Source: Bacteroidales bacterium (GTDB taxonomy: Bacteria > Bacteroidota > Bacteroidia > Bacteroidales > P3). From it: a stretch of DNA of 9,445 bases. Positions 1 to 8,600 of this stretch are shown piece after piece. The stretch spans positions 1 to 9,445 of the forward strand of contig JALNVJ010000048.1 in NCBI GenBank assembly GCA_023227645.1, written 5' to 3'. The position numbers were made by a program, and so were the translations under genes. The number at the start of each line of letters is the position of its first letter. The first letter of the stretch is position 1. The notes under the pieces are model-generated. The model was not told the origin of the DNA and searched no databases. It was given only the letters and a program-made list of their open reading frames with translations.

Positions 1-252
1 AAAAATTGTGACATCACATAATGTTGTTGAAATTTCTGCTCCAGTTGAAGCATTTACAAGCTTCGCTGAAGAATTCTTCCAAGCTAATCCTCCATACTGA
101 GAGCCATTATACACTCTGTCTGGGGTTAGGTTTAATCGTACTTGAATTTGTGCTAATGCAGAAGAACTGCAAAATGCAACCATAACAAGAACAACTAAGA
201 AAGAAAACATCTTGGTGAAGCTTTTGTTCTTTAAAATAATTTTCTCATTCAT
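1..252 (-). CDS. Secreted hypothetical protein, N-terminal part only
   Basis: The reading frame opens with ATG at 252-250 and stays open for 84 codons to the left edge, so the C-terminus is missing. The N-terminus is a classic signal peptide: a lysine-containing n-region (MNEKIILKNKSFTK), a hydrophobic core (MFSFLVVLVMVAF) and an ALA-Q type I cleavage site at about residue 35. The cysteine at residue 30 follows Ala-Phe, which does not fit a lipobox, so a lipoprotein is unlikely. The mature part begins QIQVRLNLTPDRVYNGSQYG and is polar, consistent with a periplasmic, outer-membrane or exported protein; I do not recognise the family. The ATG is chosen because an in-frame TAA lies at 270-268 with no other usual start between. 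An internal Met at residue 15 would remove the positive n-region. There is no Shine-Dalgarno sequence; the leader is all A/T. The gene lies beyond the RNA polymerase operon terminator and is probably its own transcription unit. Confidence 0.8.
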   Translation of the reverse strand, partial: MNEKIILKNKSFTKMFSFLVVLVMVAFCSSSALAQIQVRLNLTPDRVYNGSQYGGLAWKNSSAKLVNASTGAEISTTLCDVTIF

Positions 253-300
253 TTTATTAATTATTAATTATTGTGTTCTTTTTGTCTTTAATTTTTTGAT

Positions 301-331
301 AGCGGAAAGAACAATTCGCCGCTTTTGTTCT
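301..331 (-). other. Two mutually exclusive short hairpins upstream of the secreted-protein gene
   Basis: Two perfect inverted repeats interleave here. AGAACAA at 308-314 pairs with TTGTTCT at 325-331 (7 bp, 10-nt loop), and AGCGG at 301-305 pairs with CCGCT at 319-323 (5 bp). Each stem takes up part of the other's loop, so only one can form easily. As a pseudoknot, the 2-nt loop would have to span 7 bp, which looks too short. The GC-rich core stands out in very AT-rich surroundings. It sits about 50 nt before the ATG at 252. It could be an RNA switch, an operator or chance; no known riboswitch is recognised. Confidence 0.3.
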
Positions 332-474
332 AAGATTAATTTTTTTTCTATTGATCTGAATAAAATATTTTTTTCCCCATAAGTTCTAGTTTTTTTGTTA
401 TTAAATGTGATTATTTCTATATCTTTTTGCTATAATTCTCTACTAATTTCGTTTATCCAATTTTATTAAATAAT

Positions 475-521
475 TAGAACCTCCTGATAGAAAAACTATT
501 CTGAGGCTTTTTCTTGTTCTA
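475..521. other. Nested inverted repeat, possible leader hairpin or plus-strand terminator
   Basis: An outer repeat TAGAAC (475-480) / GTTCTA (516-521) encloses an inner hairpin. The inner hairpin consists of CCTC (480-483) / GAGG (503-506), a 2x2 mismatch, and GATAG (486-490) / CTATT (496-500) around an A5 loop; C480 can belong to either stem. On the plus strand the inner hairpin is followed by CTTTTTCTT and resembles an intrinsic terminator, but no plus-strand gene lies upstream to use it. On the minus strand it would lie within the first 60 nt or so of a transcript from the 540-570 promoter, where it is weaker because the G-U pair becomes A-C. Confidence 0.35.
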
Positions 522-539
522 TACTACCTTTCTAATCTG

Positions 540-570
540 CAAATATATATATAATAACTCAAATATCAAA
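540..570 (-). promoter_or_regulatory. Candidate Bacteroidetes-type promoter for the secreted-protein gene
   Basis: Reading leftward, TTTG at 570-567 is followed after 19 nt by TATATTTG at 547-540. This matches the Bacteroidetes primary-sigma pattern of a -33 TTTG and a -7 TAnnTTTG at the usual spacing. The start of transcription would fall near 534, leaving a leader of about 280 nt before the ATG at 252. No equally good match lies closer to the gene. Such motifs occur by chance in AT-rich DNA, so this is a prediction only. Confidence 0.5.
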
Positions 571-657
571 AAAAAACTTTAAAGAAAATTGATTTTATAT
601 ATCATACGTTTATTAATTTAATTATTCTTTTAACACTATCTGATTCTAATAGTTACG

Positions 658-689
658 ATAGAAAATAAAAGCAATAGAAAATAATAGCA
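658..689. repeat. 16-bp imperfect tandem repeat
   Basis: ATAGAAAATAAAAGCA (658-673) is followed immediately by ATAGAAAATAATAGCA (674-689), identical at 15 of 16 positions. It lies about 90 bp upstream of the -33 element of the 540-570 promoter candidate. It could be a small slippage duplication in AT-rich DNA or a pair of protein-binding sites; nothing in the sequence decides between these. Confidence 0.7.
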
Positions 690-742
690 ACTCCGAATGT
701 TTTTTATATCAACAAAATTAGATGTAATTAGATTTTAAATGG

Positions 743-770
743 CAAATCTACATTACTGTATTAAACTCAA
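743..770 (-). promoter_or_regulatory. Weaker candidate Bacteroidetes-type promoter
   Basis: Reading leftward, TTG at 770-768 is followed after 17 nt by TAGATTTG at 750-743, a full match to TAnnTTTG with a slightly short spacer. A 7-bp inverted repeat, TAGATTT (729-735) / AAATCTA (744-750), overlaps the -7 element and the expected start site, and could act as an operator. A further TAnnTTTG match (TAATTTTG, 720-713) lies just downstream with poorer spacing. If used, this promoter would give a leader of nearly 500 nt. Confidence 0.3.
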
Positions 771-825
771 TTAATGCATAATATAGGAAAGGCTAATTGC
801 TGTTTTTTCATCGAAATTATTAATA

Positions 826-860
826 CATAAAAAGAGAGTTATCAAATAGATAACTCTCTT
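826..860 (-). terminator. Intrinsic terminator of the rpoB-rpoC-DUF3467 operon
   Basis: A perfect 12-bp stem, AAGAGAGTTATC (832-843) / GATAACTCTCTT (849-860), encloses a 5-nt loop. Read on the minus strand, the stem runs straight into TTTTTATGTATT, the expected U-tract. It starts 58 nt past the stop codon of the DUF3467 gene. On the plus strand the stem is followed by AAATATTTATC with no T-run, so it works best for leftward transcripts. It separates the polymerase operon from the secreted-protein gene. Confidence 0.9.
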
Positions 861-918
861 AAATATTTATCAATCTATCATTGAAACAGATCAATAATTT
901 TCGTAAAGAAAATACAAT

Positions 919-1233
919 TTATGCTTGCCCCATTGGGTTCATTTGATATGGGAGTGATTGATCTGGTTCTGTTATTACACCATTTTGCAACTCGTATTTT
1001 TCAATGTTTTCTTTCAAAGCATATAATAATCTTTTTGCATGCTGTGGAGAAAGTATTGCTCGAGAACGAACTTGTGCCTTTGGAACACCTGGCATAACTT
1101 GGATAAAATCTAATATAAATTCTGTTGAGGAATGTGTTATTAGTTGAAGATTTGAATATATTCCTGGAGCTACTTCTGATGGTAATTCAATATCCATCTT
1201 TTGATCTTTGTTATTTTCCATATTTTGTATCAT
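919..1233 (-). CDS. DUF3467 family small protein, downstream of rpoC
   Basis: This encodes a 104-residue soluble protein with no signal peptide or membrane segment. The central part (about residues 15-80) matches the DUF3467 family as I remember it from Bacteroides. It has a first conserved block containing APGIYSNL, then SSTEFILDF, then PGVPKAQVRSRAILSPQHAKRLLYAL followed by a helical ENIEKYE stretch. The C-terminus is a proline- and glutamine-containing tail. The family has no established biochemical role that I can state. The gene begins 9 nt after the rpoC stop and ends just before the operon terminator, so it should be made from the same mRNA as the beta and beta' subunits. I recall the rpoC-DUF3467 order as common in Bacteroidetes, which suggests a role linked to transcription; that is inference. 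The ATG at 1233 is preceded by an AAAGAGAT purine run. The ATG at 1221 (MENNKDQK) is an equally plausible start and may agree better with homologues. Confidence 0.9.
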   Translation of the reverse strand: MIQNMENNKDQKMDIELPSEVAPGIYSNLQLITHSSTEFILDFIQVMPGVPKAQVRSRAILSPQHAKRLLYALKENIEKYELQNGVITEPDQSLPYQMNPMGQA

Positions 1234-1242
1234 ATTATCTCT

Positions 1243-4200
1243 TTATTCTTCTTTTGCTTTACGACCTCTTTTGGTTGGTGCATTTTGAGCTGCGAGTTCA
1301 TCCAATTGTTGTTTATTTGCAACGAAAGCATTTCGGTATTCTTTTAGTCCAGTTCCTGCTGGAATTAAATGTCCTACTAAAACATTCTCCTTTAATCCTA
1401 ACAAATCATCTTGTTTCGCATTTATTGCGGCTTCAGTCAATACTTTTGTTGTTTCTTGGAATGATGCTGCTGATAAATAACTCTTGGTTTGAAGTGAAGC
1501 TCTTGTGATTCCTTGAAGAATTTGACGAGCTGTTGCTGGTTGAGCATCTCGTGCAATTATCTGAGCCTTATCTTTTCTCTTTAGAGTTGAGTTTTCGTCT
1601 CTTAATCCTCTTGCACTAATGATTTGTCCATTAACATAGTTTTCACTATCGCCTTGGTCTTCTACAACTTTCTTTCCGTAGATTTCATCGTTGATTTCAT
1701 GGAATTCAATCTTGTTAGCTACTTCACCTTCAAGAAAACTAGTATCACCTGGGTCTTCAATTTCAACCTTACGCATCATTTGTCTAACGATTACTTCAAA
1801 ATGCTTATCGTTAATCTTAACACCTTGTAAACGATATACTTCTTGAACTTCATTTACAATATATTCTTGAACACGCATAGGTCCTTTAATTGCTAGAATG
1901 TCAGCAGGTGTGATTGCTCCTTCACAAAGAGGAGAACCTGCTTTTATATAGTCGTTTTCTTGAGCAAGGATTTGTTTTGATGTTGACACAAGGTAAGGAC
2001 GTGTTTCGCCTGTTTTGCTTGTGATTATAATTTCACGATTACCTCTCTTAAGTTTCTTCATTAATGAAACTACTCCATCAATTTCTGCAACAACTGCAGG
2101 GTCTGAAGGGTTACGAGCTTCAAATAATTCTGTTACTCTTGGAAGACCTCCCGTGATATCTCCTGATTTTCCAAATGAACGAGGAATCTTAACTAATATT
2201 TCTCCAGCATTTAGTTTTTTACCATTTTCAACCATAATATGCGATCCTACTGGTATATCATAAATTTTTATGACTTCGCCAGATGAATTTACAATGGTTA
2301 TTGATGGGGTCTTCGCTTTTTGACGAGATTCAATTACAACTCTATCTTGAAGTCCAGTTTGATCATCAGATTCAACTCTAAAAGTAACCCCTTCAATAAC
2401 ATTATCAAAGGCTACTTTTCCCGCAACTTCTGTAAGAATTACGGCATTGTATGGATCCCATTCAAGCATTAACTCACCTTTTTTAATTGATGAATTGTTA
2501 TCAAAAAATAGTTTCGAACCATATGGAACATTACCTGAGGCTAAAATTGCTTCTGTATGAGGATCAATTATTCTATATTCTGCAGATCTACCAATAACAA
2601 TTTGATATTTTTGATCGGTTGAAGATTTAGTTTCAACTGAACGTAGTTCATCAATTATTAAAAGTCCTTCGTATTTTGCATATATTTTAGAACCGGTACC
2701 TATATTACCCCCTGCAACTCCCCCTACGTGGAAAGTACGAAGTGTAAGCTGAGTTCCTGGTTCTCCAATTGATTGAGCGGCAATAACTCCAACAGCTTCT
2801 CCCTTTTGAACCATTCTTCCGTACGCAAGGTTACGTCCATAACATTTTGCACATACTCCGTGTTTAGATTCACAAGTTAATACTGAACGAATTTCTACTT
2901 CTTCAATTGGTGAGTTTTCAATTTCCTTACAAATTTCTTCTGTTAGTTCTTGTCCTGAGGTCGCTAATAATTCACCTGTTTGAGGATGAATAATATCATG
3001 AAGTGTTACTCTACCTAAAATTCTATCATATAGGGTTTGAACTATTTCTTCATTTTTCTTTAACGCTGTTGTTGGAATTCCTCTTAGAGTTCCACAGTCT
3101 TCGTCAGAAATTATAACATCTTGAGCTACGTCAACCAAACGACGTGTTAGGTATCCTGCATCAGCTGTTTTTAAAGCTGTATCGGCAAGCCCCTTACGTG
3201 CACCGTGAGTTGAGATAAAGTATTCAAGTACTGATAGTCCTTCTTTAAAGTTAGAGATAATTGGATTTTCAATAATTTCAGCTCCAGAAGCCCCAGATTT
3301 TTGCGGTTTTGCCATAAGTCCACGCATTCCTGATAGCTGACGAATTTGCTCCTTTGATCCACGGGCTCCAGAATCAAGCATCATAAATACTGGATTGAAA
3401 CCCTGACGGTCTGATGCAACTTCTTTCATTACGATATTGGTCAAATCTCTATTAGTATTTGTCCAAACATCAATAATTTGATTATATCTTTCATTATTAG
3501 TAATAAGTCCCATTTGATAGTTGGCAACAACTTCAACAACTTCTTCATTTGCTTTATTAATAAGGGTTGCCTTTTGTTCAGGAATAATGACATCACCTAA
3601 ATTAAATGATAATCCTCCCTTAAACGCCATTCTATACCCTAAACTCTTAATATCATCAAGAAACTTTGCTGTTTTTGCAGTTCCACAAACTTTTAATATA
3701 TCACCGATAATATCCCTAAGAATAGTTTTCTTTAATACTTGATTTATATAACCAAATTCTTCTGGTACAACTATATTGAATAATACTCTACCAACTGTAG
3801 TTTCTATTCTTTCAACTTGTTGTTCTCCTGCTTTATTAATAAAGGTTCTTCTTAGTTTAATGCCTGCGTGAAGGTCTACGGCTTTTTCATTATAAGCAAT
3901 TTGTACTTCTTCAGCAGAGTAGAATAACTTGCCTTCTCCCTTTACTTTACTTTCCTCATCTGATACTCTTCCTTTGGTCATATAATATAGACCAAGGACC
4001 ATATCTTGTGATGGAACTGTGATTGGAGCACCATTTGCTGGATTAAGAATATTATGAGATGCAAGCATTAGTATTTGAGCTTCAAGAACGGCTGCATTTC
4101 CAAGAGGAACATGCACTGCCATTTGGTCTCCATCGAAATCGGCATTGAAAGCAGAACATACAAGAGGATGTAATTGGATAGCTTTCCCTTCTACTAGTCG

Positions 4201-5559
4201 AGGTTGGAATGCTTGAATACCTAAACGGTGAAGGGTTGGAGCACGGTTTAAAAGAACTGGATGTCCTTTTAAAATGTTTTCCAATATTTCCCAAACCACA
4301 GGATCTCTCCTATCAACTATCTTCTTGGCTGATTTAACAGTTTTTACTATGCCTCTTTCAAGCATTTTACGAATAATAAATGGCTTGAAAAGTTCAGATG
4401 CCATATCTTTAGGAAGTCCACATTCATGAAGGAGTAAGTCTGGTCCAACAACAATAACTGAACGACCAGAATAGTCTACACGTTTTCCTAATAGATTTTG
4501 ACGGAAACGTCCTTGTTTACCTTTTAAACTATCTGATAATGATTTCAAAGCTCTGTTTGATTCTGATTTAACTGAACTCACTTTTCTTGAGTTGTCAAAT
4601 AAGGAGTCAACAGCTTCTTGTAACATACGCTTTTCATTACGCATAATTACATCTGGAGCTTTTATTTCTATTAGTCTTTTTAAACGGTTATTTCTAATAA
4701 TAACCCTTCTGTATAAGTCATTAAGGTCAGATGTAGCAAAACGCCCCCCGTCTAAAGGAACTAACGGACGTAATTCTGGTGGAATAACCGGCACAACTTG
4801 AACAATCATCCATTCAGGTCGGTTTTCAATTCTACTTTGTGCATCACGGAATGCTTCAACAACATTTAATCTCTTTAATGCGTCTTGCTTTCTTTGTTGA
4901 GAAGTTTCTCTGTTTGCTGTATGTCTTAAATCGTATGAGAGTTTATCTAAGTCTAAATTTTTAAGAAGAACTATTAATGCCTCAGCACCCATTCTTGCGA
5001 TAAACTTATTTGGATCTTTATCTTCTAGTAGTTGATTTTCTGCTGGAAGAGTATCAAGACATTCAAAATATTGAGTTTCGTCTAATAGAGTTCCTATCTT
5101 AATTTCCTCATTTTCTAATATTCCTTGACTTATTACGATGTATTTTTCGTAATATATTACTTGTTCTAATTCTTTTGTTTTTAATCCAAGTAATGCACCT
5201 ATTTTATTAGGTAATGATCGGAAAAACCAAATATGAGCAACAGGTACTACTAATTGAATATGCCCCATTCTCTCTCTACGTACTTTTTTCTCAGTTACTT
5301 CAACTCCACAACGGTCACAAACAATTCCCTTATATCTAATTCTTTTATACTTTCCGCAATGACATTCCCAGTCTTTGATAGGTCCGAATATTCTTTCACA
5401 AAAAAGTCCGTCTCTTTCTGGTTTATATGTTCTGTAATTTATAGTTTCAGGCTTCAACACTTCTCCTCTTGAACGCTCAAGAATTGATTCTGGAGAAGCA
5501 AGACTAACTGTCATTGAATTAAAATTACTATTTATTAAGTTTTCTTTTTTTATTGCCAT
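1243..5559 (-). CDS. rpoC: DNA-directed RNA polymerase subunit beta'
   Basis: RpoC is the beta' subunit of RNA polymerase, which carries the catalytic magnesium site and clamp. The 1438-residue product is close to the usual Bacteroidetes length. Visible landmarks in order are the N-terminal zinc site (C66, C68, C81, C84), the GKRVDYSGRSV segment, and the NRAPTLHRLGIQAFQP block. The catalytic NADFDGD follows (D474, D476, D478). Next come the bridge helix region (FISTHGARKGLADTALKTAD) and the second zinc site (C822, C896, C903, C906). The trigger-loop region (AVGVIAAQSIGEPGTQLTLR) comes last. All these residues are intact. The start is the ATG at 5559 (MAIKKENLINSNF), which fits Bacteroidales homologues starting MAxxKEN. 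The frame is open to a TTG at 5625, but that would overlap rpoB by 23 nt and add an unrelated extension. No Shine-Dalgarno sequence precedes the ATG. The gene lies 43 nt after rpoB and 9 nt before the DUF3467 gene, so it is clearly in one operon. Confidence 0.98.
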   Translation of the reverse strand: MAIKKENLINSNFNSMTVSLASPESILERSRGEVLKPETINYRTYKPERDGLFCERIFGPIKDWECHCGKYKRIRYKGIVCDRCGVEVTEKKVRRERMGHIQLVVPVAHIWFFRSLPNKIGALLGLKTKELEQVIYYEKYIVISQGILENEEIKIGTLLDETQYFECLDTLPAENQLLEDKDPNKFIARMGAEALIVLLKNLDLDKLSYDLRHTANRETSQQRKQDALKRLNVVEAFRDAQSRIENRPEWMIVQVVPVIPPELRPLVPLDGGRFATSDLNDLYRRVIIRNNRLKRLIEIKAPDVIMRNEKRMLQEAVDSLFDNSRKVSSVKSESNRALKSLSDSLKGKQGRFRQNLLGKRVDYSGRSVIVVGPDLLLHECGLPKDMASELFKPFIIRKMLERGIVKTVKSAKKIVDRRDPVVWEILENILKGHPVLLNRAPTLHRLGIQAFQPRLVEGKAIQLHPLVCSAFNADFDGDQMAVHVPLGNAAVLEAQILMLASHNILNPANGAPITVPSQDMVLGLYYMTKGRVSDEESKVKGEGKLFYSAEEVQIAYNEKAVDLHAGIKLRRTFINKAGEQQVERIETTVGRVLFNIVVPEEFGYINQVLKKTILRDIIGDILKVCGTAKTAKFLDDIKSLGYRMAFKGGLSFNLGDVIIPEQKATLINKANEEVVEVVANYQMGLITNNERYNQIIDVWTNTNRDLTNIVMKEVASDRQGFNPVFMMLDSGARGSKEQIRQLSGMRGLMAKPQKSGASGAEIIENPIISNFKEGLSVLEYFISTHGARKGLADTALKTADAGYLTRRLVDVAQDVIISDEDCGTLRGIPTTALKKNEEIVQTLYDRILGRVTLHDIIHPQTGELLATSGQELTEEICKEIENSPIEEVEIRSVLTCESKHGVCAKCYGRNLAYGRMVQKGEAVGVIAAQSIGEPGTQLTLRTFHVGGVAGGNIGTGSKIYAKYEGLLIIDELRSVETKSSTDQKYQIVIGRSAEYRIIDPHTEAILASGNVPYGSKLFFDNNSSIKKGELMLEWDPYNAVILTEVAGKVAFDNVIEGVTFRVESDDQTGLQDRVVIESRQKAKTPSITIVNSSGEVIKIYDIPVGSHIMVENGKKLNAGEILVKIPRSFGKSGDITGGLPRVTELFEARNPSDPAVVAEIDGVVSLMKKLKRGNREIIITSKTGETRPYLVSTSKQILAQENDYIKAGSPLCEGAITPADILAIKGPMRVQEYIVNEVQEVYRLQGVKINDKHFEVIVRQMMRKVEIEDPGDTSFLEGEVANKIEFHEINDEIYGKKVVEDQGDSENYVNGQIISARGLRDENSTLKRKDKAQIIARDAQPATARQILQGITRASLQTKSYLSAASFQETTKVLTEAAINAKQDDLLGLKENVLVGHLIPAGTGLKEYRNAFVANKQQLDELAAQNAPTKRGRKAKEE

Positions 5560-5602
5560 GATATTTAATGCTAATTGATTTGTTTTTTGAACTACTTTTA
5601 AA

Positions 5603-8600
5603 TTAGTTGTTTTTATTAGTATCAAATGTGATTTCTAATCCTAATCCTCTTAGTTCATGTATTAAGACATTAAATGATTCTGGAATACCAGGTGTTGGCA
5701 TATTGTCTCCTTTAACAATTGCTTCGTAAGCCTTAGCACGTCCAACAACATCATCCGATTTAACTGTTAAAATCTCTTGAAGTATGTTAGCTGCTCCAAA
5801 GGCTTCTAATGCCCAAACTTCCATTTCTCCAAAACGTTGACCTCCAAATTGAGCCTTTCCGCCCAATGGTTGTTGAGTAATTAATGAATATGGTCCGATT
5901 GAACGAGCATGCATCTTATCATCTATCATATGATGAAGCTTTAGCATATAAATATATCCTACTGTTGCAGTTTGATCAAATCTTTCACCAGTTTCACCAT
6001 CATATAGATAACATTTTCCATTATCTGGCAAGCCTGCTTTCTTCATGTATCCATTAACTTCATCAAGGTTGGCTCCATCAAAAATTGGTGTTTGAAATGT
6101 CAATCCTAATTCTTTTCCTGCCCAACCTAAAACAGTTTCGAATATCTGTCCAAGGTTCATACGAGATGGTACCCCAAGTGGGTTAAGAACTATATCAACT
6201 GGTTTTCCATTTTCTAGGAACGGCATATCTTCTTCACGTACTATTCTAGCAACAATACCTTTGTTTCCATGACGACCAGCCATCTTGTCACCAACTTTCA
6301 ACTTACGTTTCTTCGCAACATAAATCTTAGCCATTTGAATAATTCCAGCAGGTAAATCATCTCCAATAGAAGTTACAAATTGTTTTCTTGCACATACACC
6401 TTGCATTTCTTTTGAACGAATATTATAATTATTCAACAATTCTTTTATTAAAGAATTTGTTTCTTTATCAGATGTCCATTTATTTGGATTAACATTATTA
6501 TAATCGATAGCTAATAGCATCTTTTGATTGAATTTAGCTTTTTTAGGAATCAATTCTTCACTAAAGGTTGAATATACTCCTTGAGAAACTTTTCCAGCCA
6601 ATATTACTATTAATTTATCTACCAACTTATTTTTAAGATCAAAAAGTTCTTTGTCGTTTTGCTCTTTTAAATCTTTAATGATATCCTTATCTTTTGCTCT
6701 AGACTTCTTGTCTTTATGGATTCTTGTAAATAACTTTTTATCAATTACAACTCCAGAAATTGAAGGTGGAACTTTCATTGAAGCATCTTTCACGTCTCCT
6801 GCCTTGTCTCCAAAGATGGCTCTTAGAAGCTTTTCTTCAGGAGTTGGGTCTGATTCCCCTTTTGGAGTAATTTTACCAACAAGAATGTCTCCTTCTTTAA
6901 CATAAGCTCCAATTCGAACCATTCCTGTTTCATCAAGATCTTTTGTTGCTTCAAGACTAACATTAGGAATATCTTTTGTAAGCTCTTCTAATCCACGTTT
7001 TGTTTCTCTTACTTCGGTAACAAATTCATCTACGTGAACAGAAGTAAATAAGTCTTGTTTAACAATTTTTTCTGAAATTACGATAGCATCCTCATAGTTA
7101 TATCCTTTCCATGGCATAAAAGCAACTTGAAGGTTTCTTCCTAAAGCTAATACACCATCTTTTGTTGCATATCCTTCTGATAGAACTTGATCTTTCTTAA
7201 CCTTGTCGCCTTTCTTTACAATTGGACGAAGATTTATTGAGGTTCCTTGATTTGTTCTTTGGAATTTGATAAAATAATATGTTTTAGCATCATCATCAAA
7301 GCTTACTTTCCTCTCTTTTTCATCTCTTGCGTAACGAATAGTGATTTTCTCAGCATCAACAAATTCAACTACCCCATCTCCTTCAGCAACAAGTAAAACT
7401 CTAGAGTCTTTTGCTACAAAAGGTTCTATCCCTGTTCCAACAATTGGAATTTCAGGATTTAATAATGGAACTGCTTGACGCATCATATTAGAACCCATCA
7501 ATGCACGGTTAGCATCATCATGTTCTAAGAAAGGAATTAAAGAAGCAGCTATTGATGCGATTTGATTTGATGCAACGTCCATAAGGTGAACTTCTTCAGG
7601 AGCAACAATTGGAAAATCCGCCATTTTACGGGTTTTGATTCTTTCATCTACAAATTTTCCTTCTTTATTTATATGTGTTGTTGCTTGCGCAACTATCATA
7701 TCTTCTTCTTCTTCTGCACTCAAATAAATCGGACTTTCGTCATTAAGGACTTTGCAGTTTTCAACTTTATAATATGGGGTTTCAATAAAACCTAAATTAT
7801 TAATTTTTGCAAAGATACATAATGAAGAAATCAAACCAATATTTGGTCCTTCTGGTGTTTCAATTGTACATAACCTACCATAGTGAGTATAGTGAACGTC
7901 ACGAACCTCAAATCCAGCACGTTCTCTGGAAAGACCACCAGGTCCTAATGCAGAAATACGTCTTTTATGAGTAAGCTCAGCTAGTGGATTAGTTTGATCC
8001 ATAAATTGAGACAATGCGTTTGTACCAAAGAATGAATTTATAACAGACGATAAGGTTTTAGCATTGATAAGATCTGTTGGAGTAAAAACTTCATTATCTC
8101 TAACGTTCATTCTTTCTCTAATAGTTCTAGCCATACGAGATAAACCAACACCAAATTGAGAATATAATTGTTCTCCAACTGTTCTAACCCTTCTATTGCT
8201 TAAATGGTCAATATCATCAATATCTGTTTTAGAATTAATTAACTCAATTAGATATCTAATAATAGAAATTATATCTTCTTGAGTTAAAACCTTAACATCA
8301 CTCGGCACCTTAAGATTTAATTTAGTATTAATTCTATAACGACCAACATCTCCTAAATCATAACGTTTATCGGAGAAGAATAATTTTTCAATAATACCTC
8401 TTGCAGTTTCTTCATCAGGTGGTTCAGCACTTCTCAACTGTCTATAAATAAACTCAACAGCTTCCTTGGCATTGTTTGCTGTATCTTTTTGAAGTGTATT
8501 AAAAATAATTGAATAGTCACTTGAAGAAGAATCTTCTGTATGTAGTAGTATAGTTTGAACGCCTGATTGGATTATATCTTCGACGTTTTCTTCTGTTAGT

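Larger units (their letters stand above)
253..918. other. AT-rich intergenic region between the polymerase operon and the secreted-protein gene
   Basis: This 666-bp stretch has no convincing gene on either strand. It contains the operon terminator (826-860), two candidate promoters reading left (743-770 and 540-570), a 16-bp imperfect tandem repeat (658-689), a nested inverted repeat (475-521) and two overlapping alternative stems (301-331). Base composition is clearly more AT-rich than the genes on either side. The 7-mer TTGTTCT or its complement occurs at 308-314, 325-331 and 514-520, and twice more inside the signal-peptide codons (188-194, 224-230). I see no tRNA, rRNA or CRISPR signature. 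The stretches between the named elements look featureless. Confidence 0.7.

Noticed and set aside
1..379. Possible 10-codon leader peptide (ATG at about 381, MGKKIFYSDQ then TAG) in the 5' leader
   Set aside because: It is too short to judge, has no adjacent attenuator that reads as one, and has no run of a single regulatory codon.
268..429. 53-codon stop-free stretch on the minus strand, in frame with and ending just before the secreted-protein gene
   Set aside because: It has no ATG, GTG or TTG start, and its Lys/Ile-rich product is what A-rich DNA gives by chance. A decayed gene fragment cannot be excluded but is not supported.
1125..1508. 127-codon plus-strand open frame across the DUF3467 gene and the 3' end of rpoC
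   Set aside because: It lies antisense to two conserved genes, has a low-complexity Leu/Phe-rich product typical of reversed AT-rich coding DNA, and shows no recognisable motif.
5560..5625. 22-residue N-terminal extension of RpoC starting at TTG 5625
   Set aside because: It would overlap the end of rpoB by 23 nt, has no counterpart in known beta' subunits, and the ATG at 5559 fits the family N-terminus.
7861..8000. Rifampicin resistance mutation in RpoB
   Set aside because: The classical positions (equivalents of D516, H526, S531, P564 and I572) carry usual Bacteroidetes residues. Only the neighbouring P560 equivalent differs, and I have no firm basis to call that resistance.
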